Position numbers and translations under genes: made by a program. A stretch of 64,000 nucleotides of DNA from Planctomycetota bacterium (GTDB lineage: Bacteria; Planctomycetota; UBA8742; UBA2392), in NCBI GenBank assembly GCA_016712285.1, contig JADJRK010000001.1, positions 1,736,001 through 1,800,000 of the forward strand, written 5' to 3'. Shown in pieces: positions 26,684-33,877 of this stretch (its first letter is position 1; each line of letters starts with the position of its first letter). The notes beneath the pieces were generated by a model, which did not search any database, was not told the origin of the DNA, and worked only from the letters and a program-made list of their open reading frames with translations.

Positions 26684-27631
26684 CTACCCGCCGCCGCAGC
26701 TTCCTACCGTTGTGTAGTTCTGGATGATGCTCAGCGCCCCTTGGCTGCCGACCGCGATGCCAGCCGGCATTGTTACGAATGTGTCTTCGCCCGGGCCGTC
26801 GATTGTCACTAACGCCGGCACCGTTCGCTTGATGAACATCTCGCTGCCGAGGTGCGCCGGCACGATGCCCGTCACGCCGCGCGTGGGGCCGGATTTGCCG
26901 TCATCGCCGACCACCATGAAGTACGTGCGCTCGACACCTCCCGGAGCTCCGGCGGCGTTGCACAGGTCGTTTGCCAGCCACGGCGTGCCGTTGAAGGCGT
27001 CCACGCTGCCGTCCTCCATGCGTCTGCTGGCTGGATTGTACCACCGGAACGGCGCGCGCTCGGCCTTGAATCCGGCATCGCGGCATAGTTTCCGGTATGT
27101 GCGCAGGCTGCGCGAGTGGCTCATGATCAGCGTCGGGCGGCCCGTGCCGGCTGTGATGCGCTCGTAGGCGTCGTCCAGGCAGTCGAGTGTCAACGCCCCT
27201 CCGCCCATGTCCACAAGCTGGCTGGCCGCGCAAAGGTCCGGCAAGCCGGGCCCGACAGCAGAGCCGAACGAATCGAGTTGCTGCGCATAGGCGTACAGAA
27301 TGCGCCGCTTGGCGGCAGCGAACATGATGGCTTGCAGGAGTTGCGGGTTGCGGTAGCGGTCAAGGTCCGAGGCACAGGCCTGCCAGCGCGTGACGTAGTC
27401 AAGAAACGTCATCTCGGCCTGCGAGATGTCGGGCAGTTGCTCAAGCACGGTGGCACAGTCCGCCATCACGCTGGCCGGTGCAAGCGCCGTGGTGCGCGGG
27501 TAGATCAGCGACTTCCCGGCAACCTGCTGCCACGACCATGCCTGGAAGAACGGAATCTTGATCGGCGCGTTTTCGACCAGCCAAAGCGCCAACAGGTCGT
27601 CTGACAGCAGATCAGCATTCGTAACCGGCAT
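26684..27631 (-). CDS. HK97-fold phage major-capsid-like protein
   Basis: 315 residues from ATG 27631, with the strong ribosome site AAGGGGGCG. The order of features is that of GP7-type major capsid proteins: an N-arm MPVTNADLLSDDLLALWLVE, a segment IPFFQAWSWQQVAGKSLIYP followed by Pro/Ala-rich TTALAPAS, a long helix region, then ALTLDCLDDAYERITAG, PTLIMSHSRSLRTYRKLCRDAG (a spine helix), AFNGTPWLANDLC, and the closing TYFMVVGDDG...GVTGIVPA...EMFIKRTVPA. No terminase, portal, protease or tail gene is near. It may be a domesticated capsid, an encapsulin-like shell, or a phage remnant. Assignment is by pattern only. Confidence 0.55.
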   Translation of the reverse strand: MPVTNADLLSDDLLALWLVENAPIKIPFFQAWSWQQVAGKSLIYPRTTALAPASVMADCATVLEQLPDISQAEMTFLDYVTRWQACASDLDRYRNPQLLQAIMFAAAKRRILYAYAQQLDSFGSAVGPGLPDLCAASQLVDMGGGALTLDCLDDAYERITAGTGRPTLIMSHSRSLRTYRKLCRDAGFKAERAPFRWYNPASRRMEDGSVDAFNGTPWLANDLCNAAGAPGGVERTYFMVVGDDGKSGPTRGVTGIVPAHLGSEMFIKRTVPALVTIDGPGEDTFVTMPAGIAVGSQGALSIIQNYTTVGSCGGG

Positions 27632-27860
27632 GACGCCCCCTTCTGGCCAGATGAAGCGAGCCAAGAAGATATGCCGTCAATGTCACAGACGCCCACCCCA
27701 TATTGTCATTAATATGTCTCATTATTAGGTAGTTTCTAACGTACTACCTCGTTTTGGAACGCCCGTCGGTCGTTACGCTTGGAGTCGCTCCTGTCTTGCC
27801 AATGGCTTGGGGCTGGGCACCATGCTTTTGCCGTCACACTGGTCCCGGAAAGAGGTGTCT
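27632..27860. promoter_or_regulatory. AT-rich divergent control region between the capsid-like and alpha-CTD-like genes
   Basis: The 229-bp gap between divergent genes contains the most AT-rich stretch of the window (about 27698-27728). Next to it is a hairpin with 7-bp arms AGGTAGT (27727-27733) / ACTACCT (27743-27749), followed by CGTTTT. TTGTCA at 27703-27708 could be a -35 box for the rightward gene, but no good -10 follows at standard spacing. The arms could equally be an operator. Confidence 0.3.
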
Positions 27861-28235
27861 ATGTCGTCTACGCAACTGGACCGATTTGCCGCCGCTGCCC
27901 TTACCGGGTTGCTGGCGCGGCGTGAATGGGACGATGTGGAAGAACTTGCTGCCGATGCGTTTCGCATCGCGCGCGCCATGATGGCACAGCGCCTGAAACA
28001 GCAGGAAATGCCCGACAGCGACGTCATGCTCGGCGACGTGCTGAACGAAAAGGTCGAAGTGCTTGACCTGCCCCTGCGCATCACCAAGAAGCTTGAAGGC
28101 CTGGGCATCACCACCGTGCGCGACCTCACGCTCACGACCGAAAAGGCCATCCGCTTCACCGGCCTCGCCGACGAAAGCATCAGCGAAATCAACCAGAGCC
28201 TGCATCGCCTGGGCCTGACACTAAGCCCGCAATAG
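27861..28235 (+). CDS. stand-alone RNA polymerase alpha-CTD-like protein
   Basis: 124 residues from ATG 27861, GAGGTG upstream. The first ~60 residues are helical (LARREWDDVEELAADAFRIA). The last ~60 match the alpha-subunit C-terminal domain: EVLDLPLRITKKLEGLGITTVRDL, TTEKAIRFTGLADESISEINQSL and LHRLGLTL, the helix-hairpin-helix pattern that contacts UP-element DNA and activators. There is no N-terminal alpha dimerisation domain. It may be a transcription factor or a competitor of polymerase. Its stop codon directly abuts the stop of the convergent channel gene. Confidence 0.75.
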   Translation: MSSTQLDRFAAAALTGLLARREWDDVEELAADAFRIARAMMAQRLKQQEMPDSDVMLGDVLNEKVEVLDLPLRITKKLEGLGITTVRDLTLTTEKAIRFTGLADESISEINQSLHRLGLTLSPQ

Positions 28236-29192
28236 CTACCCGGGTGGCGCCGGTGGCGGGCCGCCGATGCCCGTCGGCACGCCATGCCCCAACCGCGTAT
28301 TGAGGACTTTCAGCGCTTTCCTGATTTCATCGAGCTTGCCGTCAATCAAGTGCACTTCATCTTCGAGCGTGACCTTTTCCGAGGCGCGACGCTTGGCCAT
28401 TGCCTCGTTCTCGGCTTCGGCCTGCATCTCGTTCATGCCCGACATGATCACGCCGATGAACAGGTTCAATATCACCATCGCCCCCGAGACAATGAACGAC
28501 ACAAAGAACAATGCCCCCAACAGCGGCTGGGCCGTTGAAACCCGCGTGAAACCGTGGGCCTGCGCCCACAAGTCCATCTCGGGGTTGTAGCCGTAGTGGT
28601 CGCTGCCGTACATCTGGATGTACATCAGGTCGGTCCAGTCCTCGAGCGTGACGCCCCGGAACAGCGACAGCAGCGCGCGTTGCAGGTCGCCAAAGTGCCA
28701 CGGGTCGTTGGCGCCGAAGAAGAAAACGGCGGCTGCGGCGAAGATGTAGAAATGCAGCCCCAGCAGCACCACCACATAGCCCATCGACGGAATGCTCTTC
28801 AACAGGGCACCCACGATCAGTTGCAGCCGCGGCAGCGCCGTCACAAGCCGGAACACACGCAAGATGCGCACCAGGCGCAGCACTGGGATCAGCGCGGCTG
28901 TGCTTTCGCCCATGGGGATGAAGCAGGCGGCGACGATCACGAAATCGAAGATGTTCCAGCGGTCTTTGAAGAAGTGGTGCGGCTTGGGCCACTTGGCGAT
29001 CAGCTTGAGCACGATTTCGACTGTGAAGATGCCCAGGATGATCTGGTCAAGCAGGTGGATGATGAAGTGGTGCTCGGCATAGAACTGGTGGTAGGTCTCA
29101 ACGCCCACGACCACGCCGGCGAAGACGATCACGCCAATGATGAAAGCCTGGAACCACTTGTGCTCGGTAATGCGCTTGGCCAGCTTGACCAT
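28236..29192 (-). CDS. voltage-gated cation channel of the NaChBac class with TLEDWTD filter
   Basis: 318 residues from ATG 29192. Six helices: S1 FQAFIIGVIVFAGVVVG, S2 LDQIILGIFTVEIVLKL, S3 NIFDFVIVAACFIP, S4 LRLVRILRVFRLVTALPRL with Arg at every third position, S5 near 130-155 and S6 ALFFVSFIVSGAMVILNLFIGV. The pore loop reads RGVTLEDWTDLMY; NaChBac-type sodium channels have TLESW at this place. The Asp after Glu and the Asp two after Trp resemble the TLDDWSD change that I recall makes NavAb calcium-selective. A C-terminal coiled coil (about 245-300) is typical of tetrameric bacterial channels. Ca2+ or mixed permeability is inferred. Confidence 0.87.
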   Translation of the reverse strand: MVKLAKRITEHKWFQAFIIGVIVFAGVVVGVETYHQFYAEHHFIIHLLDQIILGIFTVEIVLKLIAKWPKPHHFFKDRWNIFDFVIVAACFIPMGESTAALIPVLRLVRILRVFRLVTALPRLQLIVGALLKSIPSMGYVVVLLGLHFYIFAAAAVFFFGANDPWHFGDLQRALLSLFRGVTLEDWTDLMYIQMYGSDHYGYNPEMDLWAQAHGFTRVSTAQPLLGALFFVSFIVSGAMVILNLFIGVIMSGMNEMQAEAENEAMAKRRASEKVTLEDEVHLIDGKLDEIRKALKVLNTRLGHGVPTGIGGPPPAPPG

Positions 29193-29848
29193 GGCAATGC
29201 TCCACAATGCAACACCCGCCTTGGAAGGCGTATCGCTGAAAGGTTTGAGGGTAAGCCCCGCGGCATGACAGCAGCGCGCGGGGGTCACAAGGTAGGTCAC
29301 AGTTGCGGTGCCATACAATCGACGCATTGCCTTGTAATCGCGAATGCGCAGCGCCGTGCGTTAATGAAGGTGTCGGGAGAAGGCAAACCCGACCCCGCGG
29401 CAAGCCGCGCCGGACCGACCCGCCCCCTGCCACGATCCCCCACCGTGAAGGCGGCAACCCCGGCCGGCCTGCAAGCGGGCACCCACGGGCGCAAGGGGCA
29501 AAACCCCGCGCGCCCGCCTGCCCTTTGGGTGCCCATGCAGGACTTTCGACTCGGGCATTCCAGGCCGCATACAGCGCGGATCGACTGGTGAATCCGCGGG
29601 TCGTGCGTCAGTTTCAGCACAGGATAACTACCTGAAAACAGAGTAACCGAGTAACGGAGAGGGCAGCCACCCGCGTGCCGTCCGCCTTTCGCGGTCCTTC
29701 GGCTAGTTGTCGCCCATCTCCCATCGTTCCTCAGTTGCTCTGTTACTCTGTGTTCAAATCGATTGGATTTGAGCAGCTGGACTGCCAATCCGCGAAACTG
29801 CTTGCCGCGCACCGGCGGTTTGCGTGCCTCGGGCGTTACACTGCATAT
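29193..29848. other. 656-bp intergenic region, no gene seen, with a facing repeat array
   Basis: Open frames here in either direction give only low-complexity Pro/Arg/Gly translations, with no ribosome site or conserved motif. The first ~110 bp would hold the channel-gene promoter (minus strand). Bases 29340-29590 are very GC-rich and repetitive-looking (CGGCCGG, GGGCACCCACGGGCGCAAGG), possibly a degraded repeat. Bases 29637-29754 are a separate facing array, listed on its own. The start of the next gene at 29849 is preceded by GCATAT with no clear Shine-Dalgarno. Confidence 0.5.
29637..29754. repeat. facing repeat arms of CAGAGTAAC type
   Basis: The left arm 29637-29662 begins AACAGAGTAACCGAGTAACG. 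The complement of the right arm 29725-29754 begins AACACAGAGTAACAGAGCAA. Each arm is a chain of 8-9-bp units (CAGAGTAAC, CGAGTAACG, CAGAGCAAC, TGAGGAACG) and the two face each other across about 60 bp. Same layout, different unit, as the arrays at 4736, 8349, 9481 and 58587. Confidence 0.65.
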
Positions 29849-31198
29849 ATGAGCAAGCCCAACGAAAAGATCATTCGTGTGCTGGCCGACGCCACCCGTG
29901 ACCGGCCGGCGCGCCGCCGTTCGCTGCTGATCACGGTGCCGCTGGGCATACTCCTGCTGCTGGTGCTTTCCATCCTGGCCGTTGAAGGCTGGCGCCAAAG
30001 CCGCATCAGCGCCGCAGAGGATCGTGCAAAGCAGGCCGTGGCCGACATTCGCGCGGACTACGCGAGCATCGGCGACTGGCCCGGCTGGTATAGAGGCCGC
30101 GTAAAGGGCACGCGCGGCGACGCTGAGTTTCGGGCGTGGGTCGGCCGCGCCAGCTCGCGACATATCGATGAGGACGTGTCGGAAGTACTTTTCGGCCTTG
30201 AGCATCGCCTGCTGGGCGAATTGCCTGAGGGCACGCAGCTCTCCAGTGTTGAGTTGCGAAAGTTCGTTGAGACTGCTGCACCCACAGCGACTGAGCTTGA
30301 CGAGATCCTTGTGTTCGATGGCGTCACCGGCGTCCCGTCCTTCGAGAACGGTTTGCCAACGATCGGAGTGCTCCAGCGGATCAGCGCCATCAAAGTGCTG
30401 TGCGCGCGCTGCCTGGCTTTGGCTGGCCTGGGGCAGTTCGAATCCGCTTGGCGCGACATTGAGCGACTGTTCAAGCTCGTGCAGCGCGTGCAGGATGCCT
30501 GCACGTTGATTGAGTACATGGTCAACTGCGCTATTGAAGGCCTGGTTCACGCGACCTTTCAACAGGTGTGCGCGGTCGGTGCGCCACCGGATTCTCTCGG
30601 GATTTACTTCCCGTGGCCCGACGCGCCGGACCGGCTGACAGAGCTCGTGGAGCTTGAAGCCGTATTTGCAGCGCAGATGCCCCCCAATGCAGACGCCCTT
30701 GCCGAATACTTTGGCAATGATCACTCGCGCCGCTGGTTTCGATGGTTTGACCCAACCACCACCCCGAGCAGCTGGCCCCACGAGTTCACGCGCGAGGCAA
30801 GAGACCTTGATGAGTTCGCAACGTACGTGCAGGCGGTGCGCGAACTTGCGGGCATGCACCGTGGCAACAGCGGCACGCCGCCTGTGGTTCATGACTGGGC
30901 GCGCGACATACTCAGCAAGTCGGCAGCCGGCCGCGCACGCCTGACCGTGGCACGACGTGGCTCGAACCTGGCATACGACTTCCGCACAGCCGAACGCAAA
31001 GGCACGCCGCTCACCGAGTGCCGGGCATCGAAACTCCTCTACAGCGTGCGCAGCGTCGAAGTACAGAACGATGGCGCCGTGGTATGGACTTGGGACCTGC
31101 CGCAAGCGGACAAAGTGAGCATTGCGGGACCCTACGCCACGATCGAGGACTTGCGGGCGGAGTCGCTGAGCCTGAAGCTGTTTCCCATGAATCGGTAG
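29849..31198 (+). CDS. single-pass membrane protein of unknown function
   Basis: 449 residues. A basic N-terminus (RDRPARRRS) and one hydrophobic helix (about 28-48) suggest a signal anchor with a large periplasmic part. The rest is mostly alpha-helical with a stretch VLCARCLALAGLGQFESAWRDIERLF that resembles a TPR/HEAT-type helical pair, and a C-terminal beta-like region. No motif is recognised. It stands between a repeat-rich gap and the convergent sirtuin gene, 4 bp away. Confidence 0.6.
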   Translation: MSKPNEKIIRVLADATRDRPARRRSLLITVPLGILLLLVLSILAVEGWRQSRISAAEDRAKQAVADIRADYASIGDWPGWYRGRVKGTRGDAEFRAWVGRASSRHIDEDVSEVLFGLEHRLLGELPEGTQLSSVELRKFVETAAPTATELDEILVFDGVTGVPSFENGLPTIGVLQRISAIKVLCARCLALAGLGQFESAWRDIERLFKLVQRVQDACTLIEYMVNCAIEGLVHATFQQVCAVGAPPDSLGIYFPWPDAPDRLTELVELEAVFAAQMPPNADALAEYFGNDHSRRWFRWFDPTTTPSSWPHEFTREARDLDEFATYVQAVRELAGMHRGNSGTPPVVHDWARDILSKSAAGRARLTVARRGSNLAYDFRTAERKGTPLTECRASKLLYSVRSVEVQNDGAVVWTWDLPQADKVSIAGPYATIEDLRAESLSLKLFPMNR

Positions 31199-31202
31199 CG
31201 CC

Positions 31203-31982
31203 TCACAGCGCCGCGGCGATGGCCGTCAGCGCTTCGCCGGCTTTGGCTTTGAGGTGATAGGCCACGTAGCCCGAGATCTCGGTTTCCTCGGGGTTGATCT
31301 CGACCGTCAGGCGGCCCTGCTGGGCGGCGATCAGTACCGGCTGCACGATGTACGGAAACATGTTGCTGGTGCCGACGCTGATCACGACGTCGGGCACGCG
31401 GTGATAGAACTCGTCGTGCAGCCGCTGCACCTTGGCCTCGGGCAGCATCTCGCCGAAGAAGACCACATCCGGCCGGATCGTGCCGCCGCACTCGCAGCGC
31501 GGCGCCTTGCCCGTGGCGACGATGGTCTGGATGCATGGCTCTATGTCGGGTTCGCGGCTCAGGTCGCCGCGCCGGCCGCATTTCATGCACAACAGCTTGA
31601 ACGTGTCGCCGTGGATGTCGATCAGGTTGCGAGTGCCCGCCGCCGCGTGAAAGCCATCGACGTTCTGGGTCAGCAGCACGAAGCGCTCTACTTTGCGTTC
31701 GATCTCGACCAGCGCGTGGTGGGCGGCGTTGGGTTGGGCGCCGCTGGCGGCCCCAGCGATCTTGGCGATGGCCTGCCAGGCGCGGTCGGGGTCGGTGCGG
31801 AGTGTGGGCGCGCTGAGCGCCTCAATCGTGCGGTCGCCTTGCTCGGGGTCGTCGTAGATGCCGCCCTTGCCGCGGTACGTTGGAATGCCGCTTTCAGCCG
31901 AGATGCCGGCGCCGGTGATCACGCCAATGCTGCGCGCGGCGCGCAACCGAGTGGCCAATTCTGCCGGCAGGACAAAACCCAT
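31203..31982 (-). CDS. cobB: sirtuin, NAD-dependent protein deacylase
   Basis: 259 residues. The Rossmann start VITGAGISAESGIPTYRG, the TQNVDGFH segment (His is the general base), the GEMLPE loop, SVGTSNMFPYI and a late EINPEE are all present. The zinc module has CMKC and, about 35 residues on, CEC. Its linker, LSREPDIEPCIQTIVATG, is somewhat longer than usual. It removes acyl groups from lysine using NAD+ and acts in the cytoplasm. Single gene; its start is 59 bp from a divergent membrane-protein gene. Confidence 0.9.
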   Translation of the reverse strand: MGFVLPAELATRLRAARSIGVITGAGISAESGIPTYRGKGGIYDDPEQGDRTIEALSAPTLRTDPDRAWQAIAKIAGAASGAQPNAAHHALVEIERKVERFVLLTQNVDGFHAAAGTRNLIDIHGDTFKLLCMKCGRRGDLSREPDIEPCIQTIVATGKAPRCECGGTIRPDVVFFGEMLPEAKVQRLHDEFYHRVPDVVISVGTSNMFPYIVQPVLIAAQQGRLTVEINPEETEISGYVAYHLKAKAGEALTAIAAAL

Positions 31983-32041
31983 GGGAAACCTCGCGCGGAA
32001 TTGTAGGCGAGCTTATGCTGGCCTGCCCTCACAATCTCCAT

Positions 32042-32773
32042 ATGGACGTGCGCTTGTTTCAGCGTTCCAACAGATCCAGCCGTCGCCACAAGCCCTCGGC
32101 CCACGCGGTCAAGGATTGGCTGGACGACACCTGCCGCGCTGACGCGGTACACCAGTTGATTGCGCTCGGTTTCAGCATTCTGTTCGTGCCGGTTGTACAG
32201 GCGCTGGCGGTGGTGGTTGCGTACTACGCGCTGTGGGTGTTGCTGGGCGCGGACACCAAGCTGCTGATCGACAACCTGTGGATCATCATCGCGGCGGTCA
32301 TCGCCGGGAACGTCGTGTATTTCAGCGTCGGCCGCGACAAGCTGTATCGCGTGCCGATCAGCGGCGGCGTTGTGCGTTGGCGCGACAAGCGGCTGGCGGC
32401 AGGGCCGGAAGCCGCTGAGGCCGCGCAGTTCTCGGTCTTCTTTCGCAACGAGTTTCTGAAGATCCTGCTGTTTCCCGGCTGGGTGATGGATGTGGCGATC
32501 ATGTCCGGGTTCTGGTGGTGGCGCATGCGAACTGCGAACACAGAGTTGATGGCGCGTATTCTCGTGCACGTGGCGCTGGAAGACCGGCGCGTGAGCTTTG
32601 ACGCGCTGGAGCAGGCATTTCCGCCGGATGGATTGGCAAAGGCCTTGAGCACGCTGCGACACGTCCGCGGCGTACTGCTGTTTGAGAAGCCTGTGCCCGC
32701 GATTGCCCTGAACAACGACCTGACCCGGCAAGTGCGTGAGCTGGCGGGCATTCCGGCCGATGCGAGACCCTGA
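32042..32773 (+). CDS. membrane protein of unknown function
   Basis: 243 residues from ATG 32042. Two adjacent hydrophobic helices lie at about residues 42-62 and 65-98 (LGFSILFVPVVQALAVVVA, IIIAAVIAGNVVYFS); a third lies near 148-165 (LLFPGWVMDVAIMSGFWWW). The C-terminal ~80 residues look like a winged-helix-type domain (MARILVHVALEDRRVSFDALEQAF, LAKALSTLRHVRGVLLFEK). No family named. It is 23 bp upstream of the RCK/channel-like gene and probably co-transcribed. Confidence 0.55.
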   Translation: MDVRLFQRSNRSSRRHKPSAHAVKDWLDDTCRADAVHQLIALGFSILFVPVVQALAVVVAYYALWVLLGADTKLLIDNLWIIIAAVIAGNVVYFSVGRDKLYRVPISGGVVRWRDKRLAAGPEAAEAAQFSVFFRNEFLKILLFPGWVMDVAIMSGFWWWRMRTANTELMARILVHVALEDRRVSFDALEQAFPPDGLAKALSTLRHVRGVLLFEKPVPAIALNNDLTRQVRELAGIPADARP

Positions 32774-32796
32774 GTGGCCTGCTAAACGGATTCGCG

Positions 32797-33831
32797 ATGC
32801 GGACACCAAGACGACGTCTGATTGCATGGATGATCTACCTGCGCAAACCAACGCGGCAGTTTCTGCCGTTGTTCGCCTTTGCCAACCTGGTCGTCCTGCT
32901 GGGCGGGGTGGCCTTCTACACGCTGCATGACCGGCCCATGCCGGTTTCTCAGGCCCTGTGGGTCACTTTCGCGCTGCTGACCGGCGAGCCCACGCTGGAC
33001 CAATGGCCCAGTCACTGGCTGCTGGAGGCGCTGCACTACCTGCTGCCGCTGCTGGGGCTGGTGGTGGTGCTGGATGGCCTAGTTCGGTTTTCATACTACG
33101 CGCTGCGGCGCGATGAATTGTCCCCTGAATGGGTACGCGCCATGACGTTGACGTTCAAGAACCACGTAATTCTTTTCGGCTTGGGCAAGGTGGGTTTTCG
33201 CGTGTTGCAGCAGCTGGTTGAGCTGAAGCAGCAGGTGGTCGTGATCGAGAAAGACCCCCTGTGCCCCAATTTCGCCTATGCCAAGCACCACGGTGTGCCG
33301 GTGCGCGTCGGTACGCATCGCGAAGAAGGCGTGCTGGATGATGCCAACGTCAAAGACGCCAAGAGCATCATCTGCTGCACCGACGATGACCTTGCCAACC
33401 TTGAACTCGCCATCGACGCCCGCAAGGAATGCCCCGATATTCGTGTCGTGCTGCGCATGTATGACCAGGAACTTGCCGAGAAAATCCGCGACTCCATGGG
33501 CATGGACCTCGCCTTCAGCACAGCCGCGCTGGCTGCGCCCGTCTTCGCCACCGCCAGCGCCGACCCCAGCATTATCAACGCGTTCTTTGTAGACGAGCGG
33601 CTGCTGGTGATCGCGCGCCTGACCGCCGAGGCCGGCAGCGGCCTATGCGGAAAGACCGTGGGAGACCTGGTCAGGTCATACCAGCTGGTCGTGGTCTCGT
33701 ACCGGCGCGGCGAGGGCACAGTGTTTCACCCGCCCACAGACGTTGTGATCGAGCAGGGCGACGTGATCACCCTCGAGTGCGACCCGAAAACCCTGCGCGA
33801 CCTGCATGCCCTGCAGGGCAATTTACGCTGA
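32797..33831 (+). CDS. RCK/TrkA-N protein fused to a two-helix pore lacking the K+ signature
   Basis: 344 residues. The N-terminal membrane part has helices at about 22-42 and 68-95 with a pore-helix-like stretch ALWVTFALLTGEPTLDQWP between them. The T-x-G-Y/F-G filter of potassium channels is absent. A TrkA-N domain follows (VILFGLGKVGFRVLQQL, a G-x-G-x-x-G nucleotide site, near residue 124; D/E at VVVIEKD) and a C-terminal TrkA-C domain (GKTVGDLVRSYQLVVVSYRRG, QGDVITLECDP). The layout is that of RCK-gated K+ channels; what it conducts, if anything, is unclear. Confidence 0.78.
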   Translation: MRTPRRRLIAWMIYLRKPTRQFLPLFAFANLVVLLGGVAFYTLHDRPMPVSQALWVTFALLTGEPTLDQWPSHWLLEALHYLLPLLGLVVVLDGLVRFSYYALRRDELSPEWVRAMTLTFKNHVILFGLGKVGFRVLQQLVELKQQVVVIEKDPLCPNFAYAKHHGVPVRVGTHREEGVLDDANVKDAKSIICCTDDDLANLELAIDARKECPDIRVVLRMYDQELAEKIRDSMGMDLAFSTAALAAPVFATASADPSIINAFFVDERLLVIARLTAEAGSGLCGKTVGDLVRSYQLVVVSYRRGEGTVFHPPTDVVIEQGDVITLECDPKTLRDLHALQGNLR

Positions 33832-33877
33832 GCAACCACGTGACATTCCTCCCGTTGTCCGCTTGAATTGTGCGCCT

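Noticed and set aside
29360..29590. A coding region or known REP element in the GC-rich stretch of the large gap.
   Set aside because: Frames give Pro/Arg/Gly strings without support; there is no second copy in the window to define a repeat.
29297..31105. A 600-codon minus-strand frame over the gap and the gene at 29849.
   Set aside because: No conserved motif, no ribosome site, antisense to a gene with a credible membrane anchor. In the gap part it reads through degenerate repeats.
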